Shown piece by piece: positions 45,762-55,521 of a DNA stretch of 64,000 bases. Every line of letters begins with the position of its first letter. Positions within the stretch are counted from its first letter, which is position 1. The position numbers and the translations under genes were made by a program. The notes beneath the pieces are model-generated. The model saw nothing but the letters and a program-made list of their open reading frames with translations, was not told the DNA's origin and did no database searches. Origin of the DNA: Dactylis glomerata (Eukaryota > Streptophyta > Magnoliopsida > Poales > Poaceae); assembly GCA_007115705.1 (NCBI GenBank), contig QXEO01000531.1, positions 15,345,998 through 15,409,997 on the forward strand, written 5' to 3'.

Positions 45762-48700
45762 CTAGCGATAGCGCTGGTACATCCTCCGTAGATCTCGGCA
45801 ATGTATGCACGTCCATGGAAACAGTGGAGGATCAAGGCAGTACCTGTGTACCCACTGTGACTGGCAGACATTGCAGCTCTGTAGAAGATCTTCGGGCTCA
45901 CGGCTGTGGCACTGGTAGCAGGCCCCTTGAGCAGACTGCACGTTGGGTTGGGCAGGTGAGCATTCAAAAAACAGAAGTACAAGCAGAAGCTACATAGTTG
46001 AAAAAGAGCTCACCGATGATCCAGGAGCATCGTAGCCTTCATCAGCAAACATGAAAATGTCCGTTGAAGCTCCACAGGGAACGGTCTGCGAGTATATCTT
46101 CTGATCTGACGTACCAGCCTCATCCACCTTGCTGATCCAGGAGAAGCTGGCTTTGCAAAGAGGGCATGTTGAGGCCTTTCCCCTAGAAGACTGAAACAGG
46201 AGATGCAAGTGTGTAAGCAACACTTTCTGCAACAACTAATTTCTGATCAAAATTTGTGAACAGACAACTATAAGCATAGGTTTTCCTTCTTCGCTGACAT
46301 TGATTAACTGGTTTTGCTCAAGAAATGCTGAGAGTATAATGTCCAGATCTCTAGATGTCCCCTCAAAGATACAAGCAAAATGAACATCTTAATACCACTA
46401 CTCATGGTATGGTAACCATATGTTTAATTGCTGATCTTATAAATTGATAACATTTATTTCAAGCAGGGTGAAGTGCTATACGGCTGCCCTGAATACACAG
46501 TGACGTACAAGTATTAAAAACAGGCTTTGTGAGTTGTACAGTAGAGCAACAGATATATCTCGATACATAGATGTACAAATAAGCACAGTAAAAGAAGATT
46601 TTTTAAAAATAAATTCAACTAAACATTTTAGGTTGAAGCGACATACCAGACAATCTGCCCATCCTTGAATGCATGAAAAACAGAACCGATGTCCACATGG
46701 TAAGATGCCCCTCGTGGAAGAAAAATCGGTCCAGCAAATGACACATGAAAGTTCTGCTTGTCTTTGCAGGCTGGATGATTCTTCCATGGTAGGCTTGTTG
46801 TCATCTTCCTTCTTATCATCAGTTGTGTTGTCAAGATTAATTTGCTCTTGAGTACAGAATGATGGTTCATCTACAGACAAATCACCAGGTTGCAAGCTTC
46901 CTGGTCTCTCACCCAATCCAATATTTCCTTGTTCTTCACTCTTTGCTGATTCGTAATCATACATACTAGTTTCAGAATAACCGTAAATATTTTCCAAGGT
47001 TGATTGCCGATACGATGATGAAGCATTTGTGCTCCTTATTTTTCTCCGAGCTTCTGTAGTCAGAGTATCTAACGTTTGTGGTTTCTCAAAGCTGTCTGTC
47101 AAACTATCATCATCAGATATTTCCATAAGATAGCGCACATGCTTGCTTCGGGATTCCTTTCCCAAACGATCATTTGTTTTGCCCATCCGGCTAGCAGCCT
47201 CATCACTCAGGAGACGAGACAAGTTTCCCTTCTGCTTTGATGTGTTCCGAGATGAAGAATAACTTGACGCCGGAACCCCTTCGCTTATCTGTATTTTCAT
47301 ATGATATATGCATAAGTTGACAGCTAAGACTGAAACAATCACTGCAAGGGACGACGGAACAAATTGGAACAGTCATCCACTAATGTATAATACTATCTAC
47401 TCATCAAAGACCACACCAGGACTTTCTCATCTTGGGAATGTAAACATAACTCATATACAAATTAGGGGTCATTTGAGTAGCAATAATGCTTTACTTAGGT
47501 GCCCTTTCCAGTTTCAAGCATTAACAGGTCCGTACGAAGACAGGACTTAGGATTCAGGTCTTCACTGTGTAACAAAATATTGATAGGTTCACAAACAGAC
47601 TAGGCCTAACTTTAGAACAGCACGAACTGAAATCAAAAGTTCATCAGGCTAAAACGAGACAAACTAATTTATGTCACAACAGTTATAATACAGTATGATT
47701 TGCATACTACCATGAAACTTGGAACTTTGACTCGCTGATGTAGAATATCTTTATCAGTTGACTTCTGCTCACTTTTTAAACGCTTTTTACCTCCTTTAAC
47801 ATCTCGTGAATGGATCTTCTTAGAATTCCCGGCAACAACAAAATTCTGAACAGGGAAACCGAGTTCCATCAGGAAAACAGTATAAACGTGTAATGTCAGT
47901 TTTGACAAAAGGCTCCATTTTTCTACTTTAGTGGCTAAATAAATGGTTAGATGAAAACAATATAGAAGGTACCAGAACTCGAGTATTTCACATATAGATA
48001 AAAATTACGTTCTAATTATATTTACGAAAATTTCACATCACATTCAGGCATAACTTACTTGCAGGACCTACAGGATGTATATTACTAAAACGTTAGAAAC
48101 AATCACTTGATTACATTTCCTCTTATCCACTTTATCTGACGCAGGTTTAGGCATAGGGCATGCACAAACGGTGACAATTAAAAAGGGTCAGAGGGAGTAA
48201 TTTATTTTATTATTTATACAGTTATAGAAAGTATGGACAATATCTTACTATATTGCGCATGCCTGTCACATGATCTGTCATCACAAGGCTAATCTTTTAC
48301 CTAGTAGCCAGGCCAAGTTTCAAGAATACTTCGAGAAATTGGATACTAAACAGTGATGTATTTGTTATCTGAATTGAGTAGAAGAGAATAGAATGGGTGA
48401 AATGTAGAACCTAAAGACTAAATTGATAATTGAGGGATTGAACTCACAAACCCAAGTCAATTGAAAATAATGGCTCTTACTTCTTTTAATAGGGATGAAT
48501 CCGACCATCCCTGAGGCTCAAAATCAGAATCCGAATCATCAACTACGACCACATCCCTTGCATAGGAAGTACTGCAGAAATCAGAAGGCAGCTCTTTTAA
48601 ACATCGATCCTCCATGGATGCATTTCTCTTGGACCGCTTGCCAGGCACTGGCAGAGCAGGAAGCTCTTGGACTGACCCTGCTTCTTCACCACTGGAAATC

Positions 48701-49491
48701 AAGCACAACAAGGTTTTCTGAGAATGACATTGTAAATAGTTCAATGTTCAGAAATAGTTTTATACTCCTTTGGTTACTTTACAAGTCTTCAATTAACGAA
48801 CGCATTAAGAATTGTAAGTATCTACGTCAAAGACACTGCTGTAGATGACCACCGTGTTGCCTGGTTAAATCATGCTAATGCCAACTTGGAAACAAAACCA
48901 GCAGGTATAGAAATTTCAACAACAATGAGCACCATTTTGTCACAGCAAGACTGCTGCTACAAACTAACACATGGAAATCAGAAAAATGTTCCCTCTGGAT
49001 ACAATTCTTTAGTCTCAGTTTTCATTTTCCTTGTAAAAACCCTTAACTGGTTCATTCATTTACACAATAGAAGTAACGACCGGCTACATGTATAATTGCA
49101 TCGCAACAACAGCTGAAGAAATTGGCTACCTTTCAAACGTGTAGGGACCCTCGGGGAGGCGCCTCCCCTCCTTGAGGCAGTCCTGGAACCACCGGTGGCT
49201 CACGACGCGCGTCTGAAGCCTCTTCGCGATTTCATACTTCTTCCCCTCAAGCCTCCAACAAACCTAACCCGGGAAGCATCCGTCAGATTTAAACAACGCA
49301 AATCAACGGGGCGGAATGGAAATCGCGAACAAGCACGATGCGGGCAACACTACCAGGTGGGTGATTGATCTGCTCATGGCGCCGACGTAGCTCGCACCGG
49401 TCTTCGAGATGAGCTTGACGAGCTTGTGCCGCTCGTCGCCGTGGTAGCCGCTCACCGTCGCGACCACGTTGCCCATCCCCTCCACCGGCAT
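45762..49491 (-). CDS. BRCT-RING-PHD-like nuclear protein, 7 exons, 536 residues
   Basis: Exons on the minus strand: 49491-49354, 49263-49130, 48691-48481, 47845-47711, 47288-46647, 46190-46014, 45935-45762. All junctions are GT-AG and phases agree to a natural TAG. Residues 1-90 form a BRCT domain (ATVSGYHGDERHKLVKLISK, then SHRWFQDCLKEGRRLP with the conserved Trp and Cys). A Ser/Asp-rich linker with a basic stretch follows. A C3HC4 RING lies at 388-432 (CVIC, CGHRFCFSC, CPLC), split by an intron. A PHD-like Cys4-His-Cys3 finger lies at 485-525 (CYQC, CNVC, HRYC, CIHC). BRCT binds phosphopeptides and RING usually gives E3 ubiquitin ligase activity, so a role in DNA damage or chromatin is inferred. 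Arabidopsis has a BRCT plus RING protein (At1g67180, from memory) as a likely relative. Confidence 0.88.
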
Positions 49492-50390
49492 GGATCCGCC
49501 CCAGGATTGGGAGGAACGAAATTCCGGAGACGACGTGGGCGCAGCGAAGAGATCAGCGCCGAACGGCGGCGGCGAGATCCGGCGGCGGGGCGGGGGAAGC
49601 GAGGAGGGGACGAGAAGATTCCGGACGCGTCCGAATTTGGGGGGAATTTTCGTTTCCCTCCCTTTTGCCTGGGATCTGCAAATTTGAATTTTCGGGACCC
49701 CGGCGGCTCGATAATTTTCTCCGCACGATGTCACTAGTCAGTTTGGGGTGGGGTGCGCGACACATTAGTTCCACCGTTTTTTACCATTTTTTGTATTTCG
49801 GCCATGTCGGCCATTTCTATGTAAGTAACACATATATAAAACATTTTAAATGACACAAATAGTTTACAATTAAATAAATCTAAATTTCTTTATATATAGT
49901 TTACACAATTAAAAAATCAAATAAAATGCAAGTAAAATGAGAGGACAGTACTAGTTGTTTCCTACGTGATCTATGCTCAATCATGTGGGACATTTGATTT
50001 GGAGTGAATACACATTTTTATATTTCAAAGGAAAATTTCCTTTCCACTCTAACGCATGGAAAAAAAATTATGGTGCTATTAAGCAAATCATATATAGGGT
50101 TCAAGTGAGTGAGACACTTAAAGTCTTGCATGTTTATGTGTTTTTTTACTTACCATATTTATGTGTTTTTAGTGTCATTAGAATTAGAGAGGCACCAAAA
50201 GTATGGCATTTTCCATATCCATCATGGGACTTCTTTTAATCTAAGGGAAGTTTTATAGTATTGCTAGAAGGTCATACACCATCTCCACAAGGCCTCCCAA
50301 CAAGGCAATGAGGCAATTTGGGAAACCCCAATAGCTGCAACATGGCTCATGCGGCAGCAGCGCTTCCACGGCGACGACCCTTAGAGCATC
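49492..50390. other. Upstream region of the BRCT-RING gene
   Basis: The first 250 bases are GC-rich, as expected for a grass promoter and 5' UTR. No in-frame ATG lies upstream of 49491 before a stop. I see no clear TATA box. From about 49750 the sequence becomes AT-rich and unassigned. Confidence 0.5.
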
Positions 50391-50605
50391 TCCAGCCGTT
50401 GAAGGCCCCCAGGCCGAAATTCGGCGCTATTTAGCGCCGGATGGATGTAAATTTCGGCCCGGGAGGCCCATGTTTCCAGCGGCGAGCCTAGGACACTTTT
50501 TGAATTCAAACTGAAAGTTGACGAAAAGCGGCAAACTTTGACGAAATTTGACAAAATTTAGAGATATTTATATTAATAGGGCGAAATATATAGATATTTT
50601 ACATA

Positions 50606-52403
50606 GCAAAATAGTAGGCTAGCCACCATGATAGGTGTGCATATGCATATGACCGTGGGATCACCTATAGAACATTTTCAACCGCACATCCTTTTAACAC
50701 CGTTAGATGTACTTTTTTCCTCCCACAGACCACAGTCCACTAGCCCACCTCCCACGCGTGTGCCCTCTCTCTCACCACACCCCCGCACCCGATCCCCACC
50801 TCACTCTCCGGAATCGCCTCCTTCAGTTCTCCCACCTCCGGCGCAGCCGCCATGCCCGCGAGGACCTCTCAGCTCCAGTCGGGCTCATCACTCCTAGGTG
50901 CGCCCTGCTCCTCCCCATCCTACCAATCCCCGCTCCGGTTTAGTGCCCTCGCGCTCCCGTTCTTGCGCCGCGCCGGTGGTCGATGGGCCGTTGCCGTATT
51001 GAGGATTTGGTCGACGGCCACCTCTCCCCGCCCCAAGGCCACCGTGCACTCGTGGCCCGTGGGAAGACAGGTCGCCGGCGTTGTTGCTCACGTACCGGGA
51101 GGCACGCGTGAGATGGTCCTCATTTTTTTCCGATTTGGATTTGCTTTATCTCCTTTTTTCGATCTGGATGTTCCTGTGTTCTTGGTCCGGATCCCACGTT
51201 ATCTTTTTGGTGCATGGTGTAATCCCGATCTAGATCCCACGTTCTTACATATAAATGTTAAGTTTTCGATCTAGATTTGCTCACCGCGTGTTAATTATTT
51301 TGTGCAGGATGGGTTCCCGATCCAGGTTCCTTAATCATTCAAATAAAGGGTGAAAAAATAATGAGAGAAAAGTTCTGTTAATTATCATAATATTTCTGGT
51401 CCAGATCCGACGGAGACATGCATCCCGAGCCGGTGCTCACCCCGTTCGCTACTTCCTAGCGGCGGCCTCCCACACTCTCTCTCCTGCATCTCGTGGAGCT
51501 GGAGGCGGGCCAGCTCGCCCTGTGAATCCTGCGTCGCCCGGGTGAAGTCGGAGGAGATTGGGCGACCCCGCCCAGATGGAGCACGCTCGGGTGTGGGTGA
51601 AGTCGGAGGAGATCGAGCAACCACCACCGATTTGAATCTTGCTGCGATGGACATCATCGTCTCAATCGATGTGAAGCTCTCCTTCTGTGTTTTTTTTTCT
51701 TCCTTTTTGACATATTTTTAAGATCCACTGGTTCTAATCGAGAAAAAAGATCGAGTGGTTCTTGCAATGAAATTTTCCAAAATTCCTCCCAGGTTTGTAT
51801 GTATTTTTTTCATTGGATGTTCATCCTGATTCGTTTGTATCTTGAATGATCTCTGAAATAAACTGAAAAACTTGCCACAACCACGCGATGGAAAGACCAA
51901 GTGGCCAGCCGATCCAGTTTTCTTTATTCTAGCGTCAACATATTTGTTTGACTTCCCATTTTTGGAATAAAAACTTGAATTGAGGTTTGGACCGTGTACA
52001 ATTTTTAGACTTCCTCCGATCGGAAATAAGTGTTGGCAATTTTGTACTAGTTAAGTACAAAGTTTGTACTAAGTTTCTGACAGTTATTTCTGATCGGAGG
52101 GAGTAACTTTAACTAGTTGGTGAAGAAAACAAACCACGTTCTTATTAGGGAGAGACAATAATTTTGTCAGTTTCAATCGAAAAGTTCTCAAGTCTCAGGC
52201 AGTTGTCCATCAACCGAAAAGTTTAAGTCTCAAGCATGCAAGGCCCATGCATCTTCATTTTTGGGAAGCGCACCAGGCTCGAGAGAAGGTAAGAGAAGGT
52301 AAACGGAAATAGATGGCAGCTAACGGTAGCGCGAATCTTGATACCATATCTAAGGGCTTTAAACACGTGTACAGCTAGCCGGGTGGTTAGCAAATCCACG
52401 TCG
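50606..52403. mobile_element. Possible nested insertion flanked by 10-bp direct repeats
   Basis: The ten bases attttacata occur at 50596-50605 and 52404-52413. Starting at offset 12 from each edge the two ends share GCTAGCCACC and GCTAACCACC in inverted orientation. The inside is gene-like in composition from 50700 to 51660 (GC-rich, proline-coding frames) but has no recognisable domain. Nine to eleven base duplications suggest a Mutator-type element. The evidence is thin because the repeat is AT-rich and the outermost ends do not match. Confidence 0.3.
52010..52103. mobile_element. Stowaway-type MITE, 94 bp
   Basis: It is the same length and family as the copy at 6386-6479: cttcctccgatcgg on the left, gatcggagggag on the right, with the internal tagtacaaa and tttgtacta inverted segments. 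The right flank is TA. The left TA has mutated to GA. Confidence 0.88.
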
Positions 52404-52472
52404 ATTTTACATATATAGACCGAATTCGTAATATATTCGAATTCGGTTGAAACCTAAACTAAAACACCTGTT

Positions 52473-53597
52473 CTACATGCCGAAATGGCGGTAGAAACGG
52501 GTGTAGTCGCCGCCGTCGTCGGAGGAGTCGTCGTCCTGCGGCGCCTGGCGGCTGGAGCCCTGCCCAGCGTCGCCGAAACGTGGCGGCGTTGGGCGGTAGA
52601 GCTCGTCGTCGCTGGACTCCTCCAGCTTGACGACCGGCGGCGCGCCGCATCGAGGTAGCACTGCGGCGTCGGCGTGACGCTGTGCGGCGGCCAGGTCCAG
52701 CAGCCGCCGCCGCTGCTCCCGCTCCCACTCCCGCCGAGACCACTCCAGCGCCGCGTCGAGCGGCATGGCGTTCTCGACGGGGACGACGTCGCGCAGAGAC
52801 CGCTTGATGGCCTCCGCCGTCGCCGCCTCCTCGGTGCGCGCGGCCTCCGCCTCGGCGAGGTCAGACGCGGCCTTGGCAGCGGCGTCCTTCTTCGCCTTGC
52901 GATGGCGCGGCGGTGACGCGGTGCGCGCCCCTCCCTCGCGGATGACGAGGGCGCCGCTGTTGCGGCGAGGCGCGGTCGCCGGCTCCTGCTTGACGGTCCT
53001 CGGCGTGGATGCCGAGGATCGTGATCCCGACCTCGTCGCCGACCCGGAGGACGCCGAGCCGGAGGAGCCGGATGCCATCCGCCGTGGCATCCAGGAGCTC
53101 CCGCGGCGGCGGGAGAGCGTCGGACGCGGCGGCGGCGGCATCTCGAGGGCGGGGTCGTTGCCGCGCTCGATGTGGTCAAGGACGAACTCGAGCGTGCGGC
53201 CGAGCGCGCTCCACCAGCGGCGGCGCCCGGCGGCATCGTTGCGCGCAGGAGGAGGAGGCGGGCCGTCGTACACCGCCAGCTCGCGTTCGTAGCGATGGCG
53301 AAAGAACGCCGTCCATGCCTCCCGATTGTCGGGGTAGAAGCGCGGATCGGCGCGCTGCTTGTCCGACATGGTCATGGTCTCCAGGACCTCGTCGATAGCG
53401 GCGTTGAGGGCAGCTCCCGTCGGCGGCGGCGGGATCGGGATGCCGTCGGCACTCAGGCGCCATCCTCCGAGCGCCCGGAAGTCCGGCGGCGCCATGTAGC
53501 CGGCCGCGTGCAGCAGCTGGCCCTCCCATTGGTGCAGGGAGCGGCGGCCGAAGCCGTTGTTCGTCGCGCCATCCTCGTCGGATGGGTAGCCCGCCAT
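52473..53597 (-). CDS. Transposon-borne protein of unknown function, 374 residues
   Basis: The single-exon frame starts at ATG 53597 (MAGYPSDEDGA) and ends at 52473 (DYTRFYRHFGM). TATA boxes lie 90 bases (53695-53688) and about 155 bases upstream. The N-terminal half has conserved-looking motifs (GGWRLSADGIPIPPPP, PDNREAWTAFFRHRYEREL, RRWWSALGRTLEFVLDHIE). The middle is Ser/Arg-rich and the C-terminal part is a charged Ala/Glu/Arg helix followed by an acidic tail. I recognise this as a multicopy grass ORF found in elements with these termini, but know of no function. It has neither a DDE triad nor an obvious Myb/SANT domain. The coding region is very GC-rich, so overlapping frames are open by composition. 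Confidence 0.7.
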   Translation of the reverse strand: MAGYPSDEDGATNNGFGRRSLHQWEGQLLHAAGYMAPPDFRALGGWRLSADGIPIPPPPTGAALNAAIDEVLETMTMSDKQRADPRFYPDNREAWTAFFRHRYERELAVYDGPPPPPARNDAAGRRRWWSALGRTLEFVLDHIERGNDPALEMPPPPRPTLSRRRGSSWMPRRMASGSSGSASSGSATRSGSRSSASTPRTVKQEPATAPRRNSGALVIREGGARTASPPRHRKAKKDAAAKAASDLAEAEAARTEEAATAEAIKRSLRDVVPVENAMPLDAALEWSRREWEREQRRRLLDLAAAQRHADAAVLPRCGAPPVVKLEESSDDELYRPTPPRFGDAGQGSSRQAPQDDDSSDDGGDYTRFYRHFGM

Positions 53598-53687
53598 TGC
53601 TCGAGCTCGAGGTGAGTGGAGGAGGTGGGCAGGTCGATTGGGGGAGATGCTGCTGGCGAATGTGGCCGGCCAGACGCGGAGGCCGCG

Positions 53688-53695
53688 ATATATAG
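53688..53695 (-). promoter_or_regulatory. TATA box upstream of the transposon ORF
   Basis: The minus strand reads gcctatatatcgcgg, about 90 bases before the ATG at 53597, in otherwise GC-rich sequence. A second candidate (gctataaagg) lies at about 53747-53756. Confidence 0.55.
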
Positions 53696-54366
53696 GCGCG
53701 CTGGCATTAACTCGCCTCGCCACGTGGCTGGCCGTCCATCGGCAGCAGCCTTTATAGCACGCGGAAAACGATGCACGCAGGGAAAACGACGATGCGCGGA
53801 AGACGAGACGATGAGGACGATGACCGCCCGACGACCGCCCACTCTCGCCGACAAGTCGGGGCCACACGGCGCGCGGGAATTTCCGTCGCCTTTTCACGCG
53901 CGTTTCTTTCGTCCGGAGTCCCCGAGCGCGCCCCGAAAGGCCGGGGATGGCCTAGGCTCGCCGGATGGATGAAGGCCCAGATCCGGGCGAAAACGAGGAT
54001 CCGGGAGCGCGACTGGGCCGATTTACGCCGTTCGGATGAAAAAAACGCGCGCCGGGGGCCTCGTCGGGCGTGTGAGTGGAGATGCTCTTAAGTTATTTGT
54101 TGATTATGCAGTGGTAGCACCTGCATGCCAAGTAAAGACATCCTTACACTATTACTTCACCAAGGATGTAAGGGTGTCTTTTATACACAAAACATAGGAA
54201 AATCGAGTTTTTTGACTGATGTTGCCTCAACATATGAAGTGGTCAATTGAAGAAAAATAGTACATGTGTGGGATAATTATGCATTGCATTCATGTGCCTT
54301 AATACCTTAGATTTTTGAAGTGTTACCCACAAAAATAGTTGCACAGAAGGAAGATCTAACAAAACG

Positions 54367-55360
54367 CCCGGGCGGGCAGTTGTGCCATATGTGCCAATGG
54401 CACAGGGCCCCAAAATCTGGGGGGCCCATAATTTTTGTATAGGGCTATGGATTTACTGCTAGGAAAAAATTAGTGAAACTGGGCCACGTCCTGCACTTCA
54501 GCACTTGATTGTCGATGGACGATTGTGAGCGGCGTGGCCTTGATCTATCGAGCGTTCCTCAACCTGTCTGACTCATCTCCCTGCCGCCGTTCTCGTATTT
54601 TTTGCGAAATCTGACCCTTTGGTGAAACTAATGCCTCATCTGATCCCTGTGCGAAACTATTTCCGAATCTGACCCCTGAGGTCGGCGCCAGTACGAATGG
54701 CGCCGACGTTGTGCAGCTCGGCGCCATGTCATCCAGCTGCCGAAGCGGGGTCGGCGCCAAACCCACTGGCGCCGAGCTAGGTCGGCGCCAATCCCACTGG
54801 CGCTGAGCTTTCGAAGCAAACTAGTGCCGACAATATGTTGGCCCCGAGCTGCACAACGTCGGCGCCATCCCCACTGGCGCCGACTTCAGGGGTCAGACAC
54901 GGAAATAGTTTCACGGAGGGATCAGATGAGGCATTAGTTTCACCGAAGGGTCAGATTTCGCAAAAAATACGCTGTTCTCCCTGAGAGGCAAAGACCTTGC
55001 CGCCAGGCGCCAGCAGCCATCCAAGTTCCAACACCCAGCCGCCCAGGGCCAGGGCCTTCCAACGCCACTATGGTAGGGTCGACCGGACGGGATGTTCCTA
55101 ACTTCCTATGGGCAGTTTATTATAAAAAACAAATACATGAGAGTCCTCCCATAATCAATACGTTCATCTCCCTATCCTTGCACTTGATATTATTGCTTAC
55201 AATGGTGCTATAGATGGTGATATCAGCACAGGAAAATAATGCCGATGCACACGAAGATCATATTTATGATATATATATTTGAATAGTTTAAATTTTCTAC
55301 TGAGTTAGGGCCTGTTTTAGAATTTCGCACAGGGCCCCAAAATTTGCCGGCTCGGCCCTG
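54367..55360. mobile_element. Probable hAT-derived remnant hosting a MITE
   Basis: Both ends contain cacagggccccaaaat in inverted subterminal positions (54403-54418 on the plus strand; 55329-55344 is close to it in direct sense). The right terminus is ggctcggccctg, whose complement CAGGGCCGAGCC is typical of hAT ends. The flanks acaaaacg (54359-54366) and acaaaacc (55361-55368) match at seven of eight bases, as an eight-base hAT duplication would. The left terminus is degenerate. No transposase is visible. Confidence 0.35.
54595..54970. mobile_element. Foldback Mutator-like MITE with GGCGCC repeats, 376 bp
   Basis: Arms of roughly 90 bases are inverted complements: GTATTTTTTGCGAAATCTGA at the left and TCAGATTTCGCAAAAAATAC at the right. 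The flanks gccgttctc (54586-54594) and gctgttctc (54971-54979) agree at eight of nine bases, fitting a nine-base Mutator duplication. The centre (about 54680-54890) is a cluster of short palindromes around tcggcgcca and tggcgccga. No coding capacity. Confidence 0.8.
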
Positions 55361-55521
55361 ACAAAACCTTACATAGGCAGGCACACTTGTACTAGGACAT
55401 AAAGATGATGGATTTTGTGAAGGCATGGCTGACCCCGATCAAGCATTATTTATATAAAGAAAATAATCCTGACCGCTCGAGCATCATTTGTGCTCCATAA
55501 CGAACCGACATGCTCTGTAAA

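Larger units (their letters stand above)
50394..54087. mobile_element. TIR DNA element with TTA duplication (PIF/Harbinger-like), 3.7 kb
   Basis: The left end GAGCATCTCCA (50394) is the inverted complement of the right end TGGAGATGCTC (54077-54087). Both are flanked by TTA (50391-50393 and 54088-54090), the duplication used by PIF/Harbinger elements. The subterminal motif ggcgagcctagg occurs inverted near both ends, supporting the pairing. The element carries one intact ORF (53597-52473) with no visible DDE transposase, and two nested insertions (a possible 1.8 kb segment at 50606-52403 and a Stowaway MITE). This end sequence is common in grass genomes. Confidence 0.75.

Noticed and set aside
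52454..53615. Additional long ORFs overlapping the 374-residue transposon gene in other frames
   Set aside because: They follow from very high GC content. Only the 53597-52473 frame has a good start, upstream TATA boxes and structured protein motifs.
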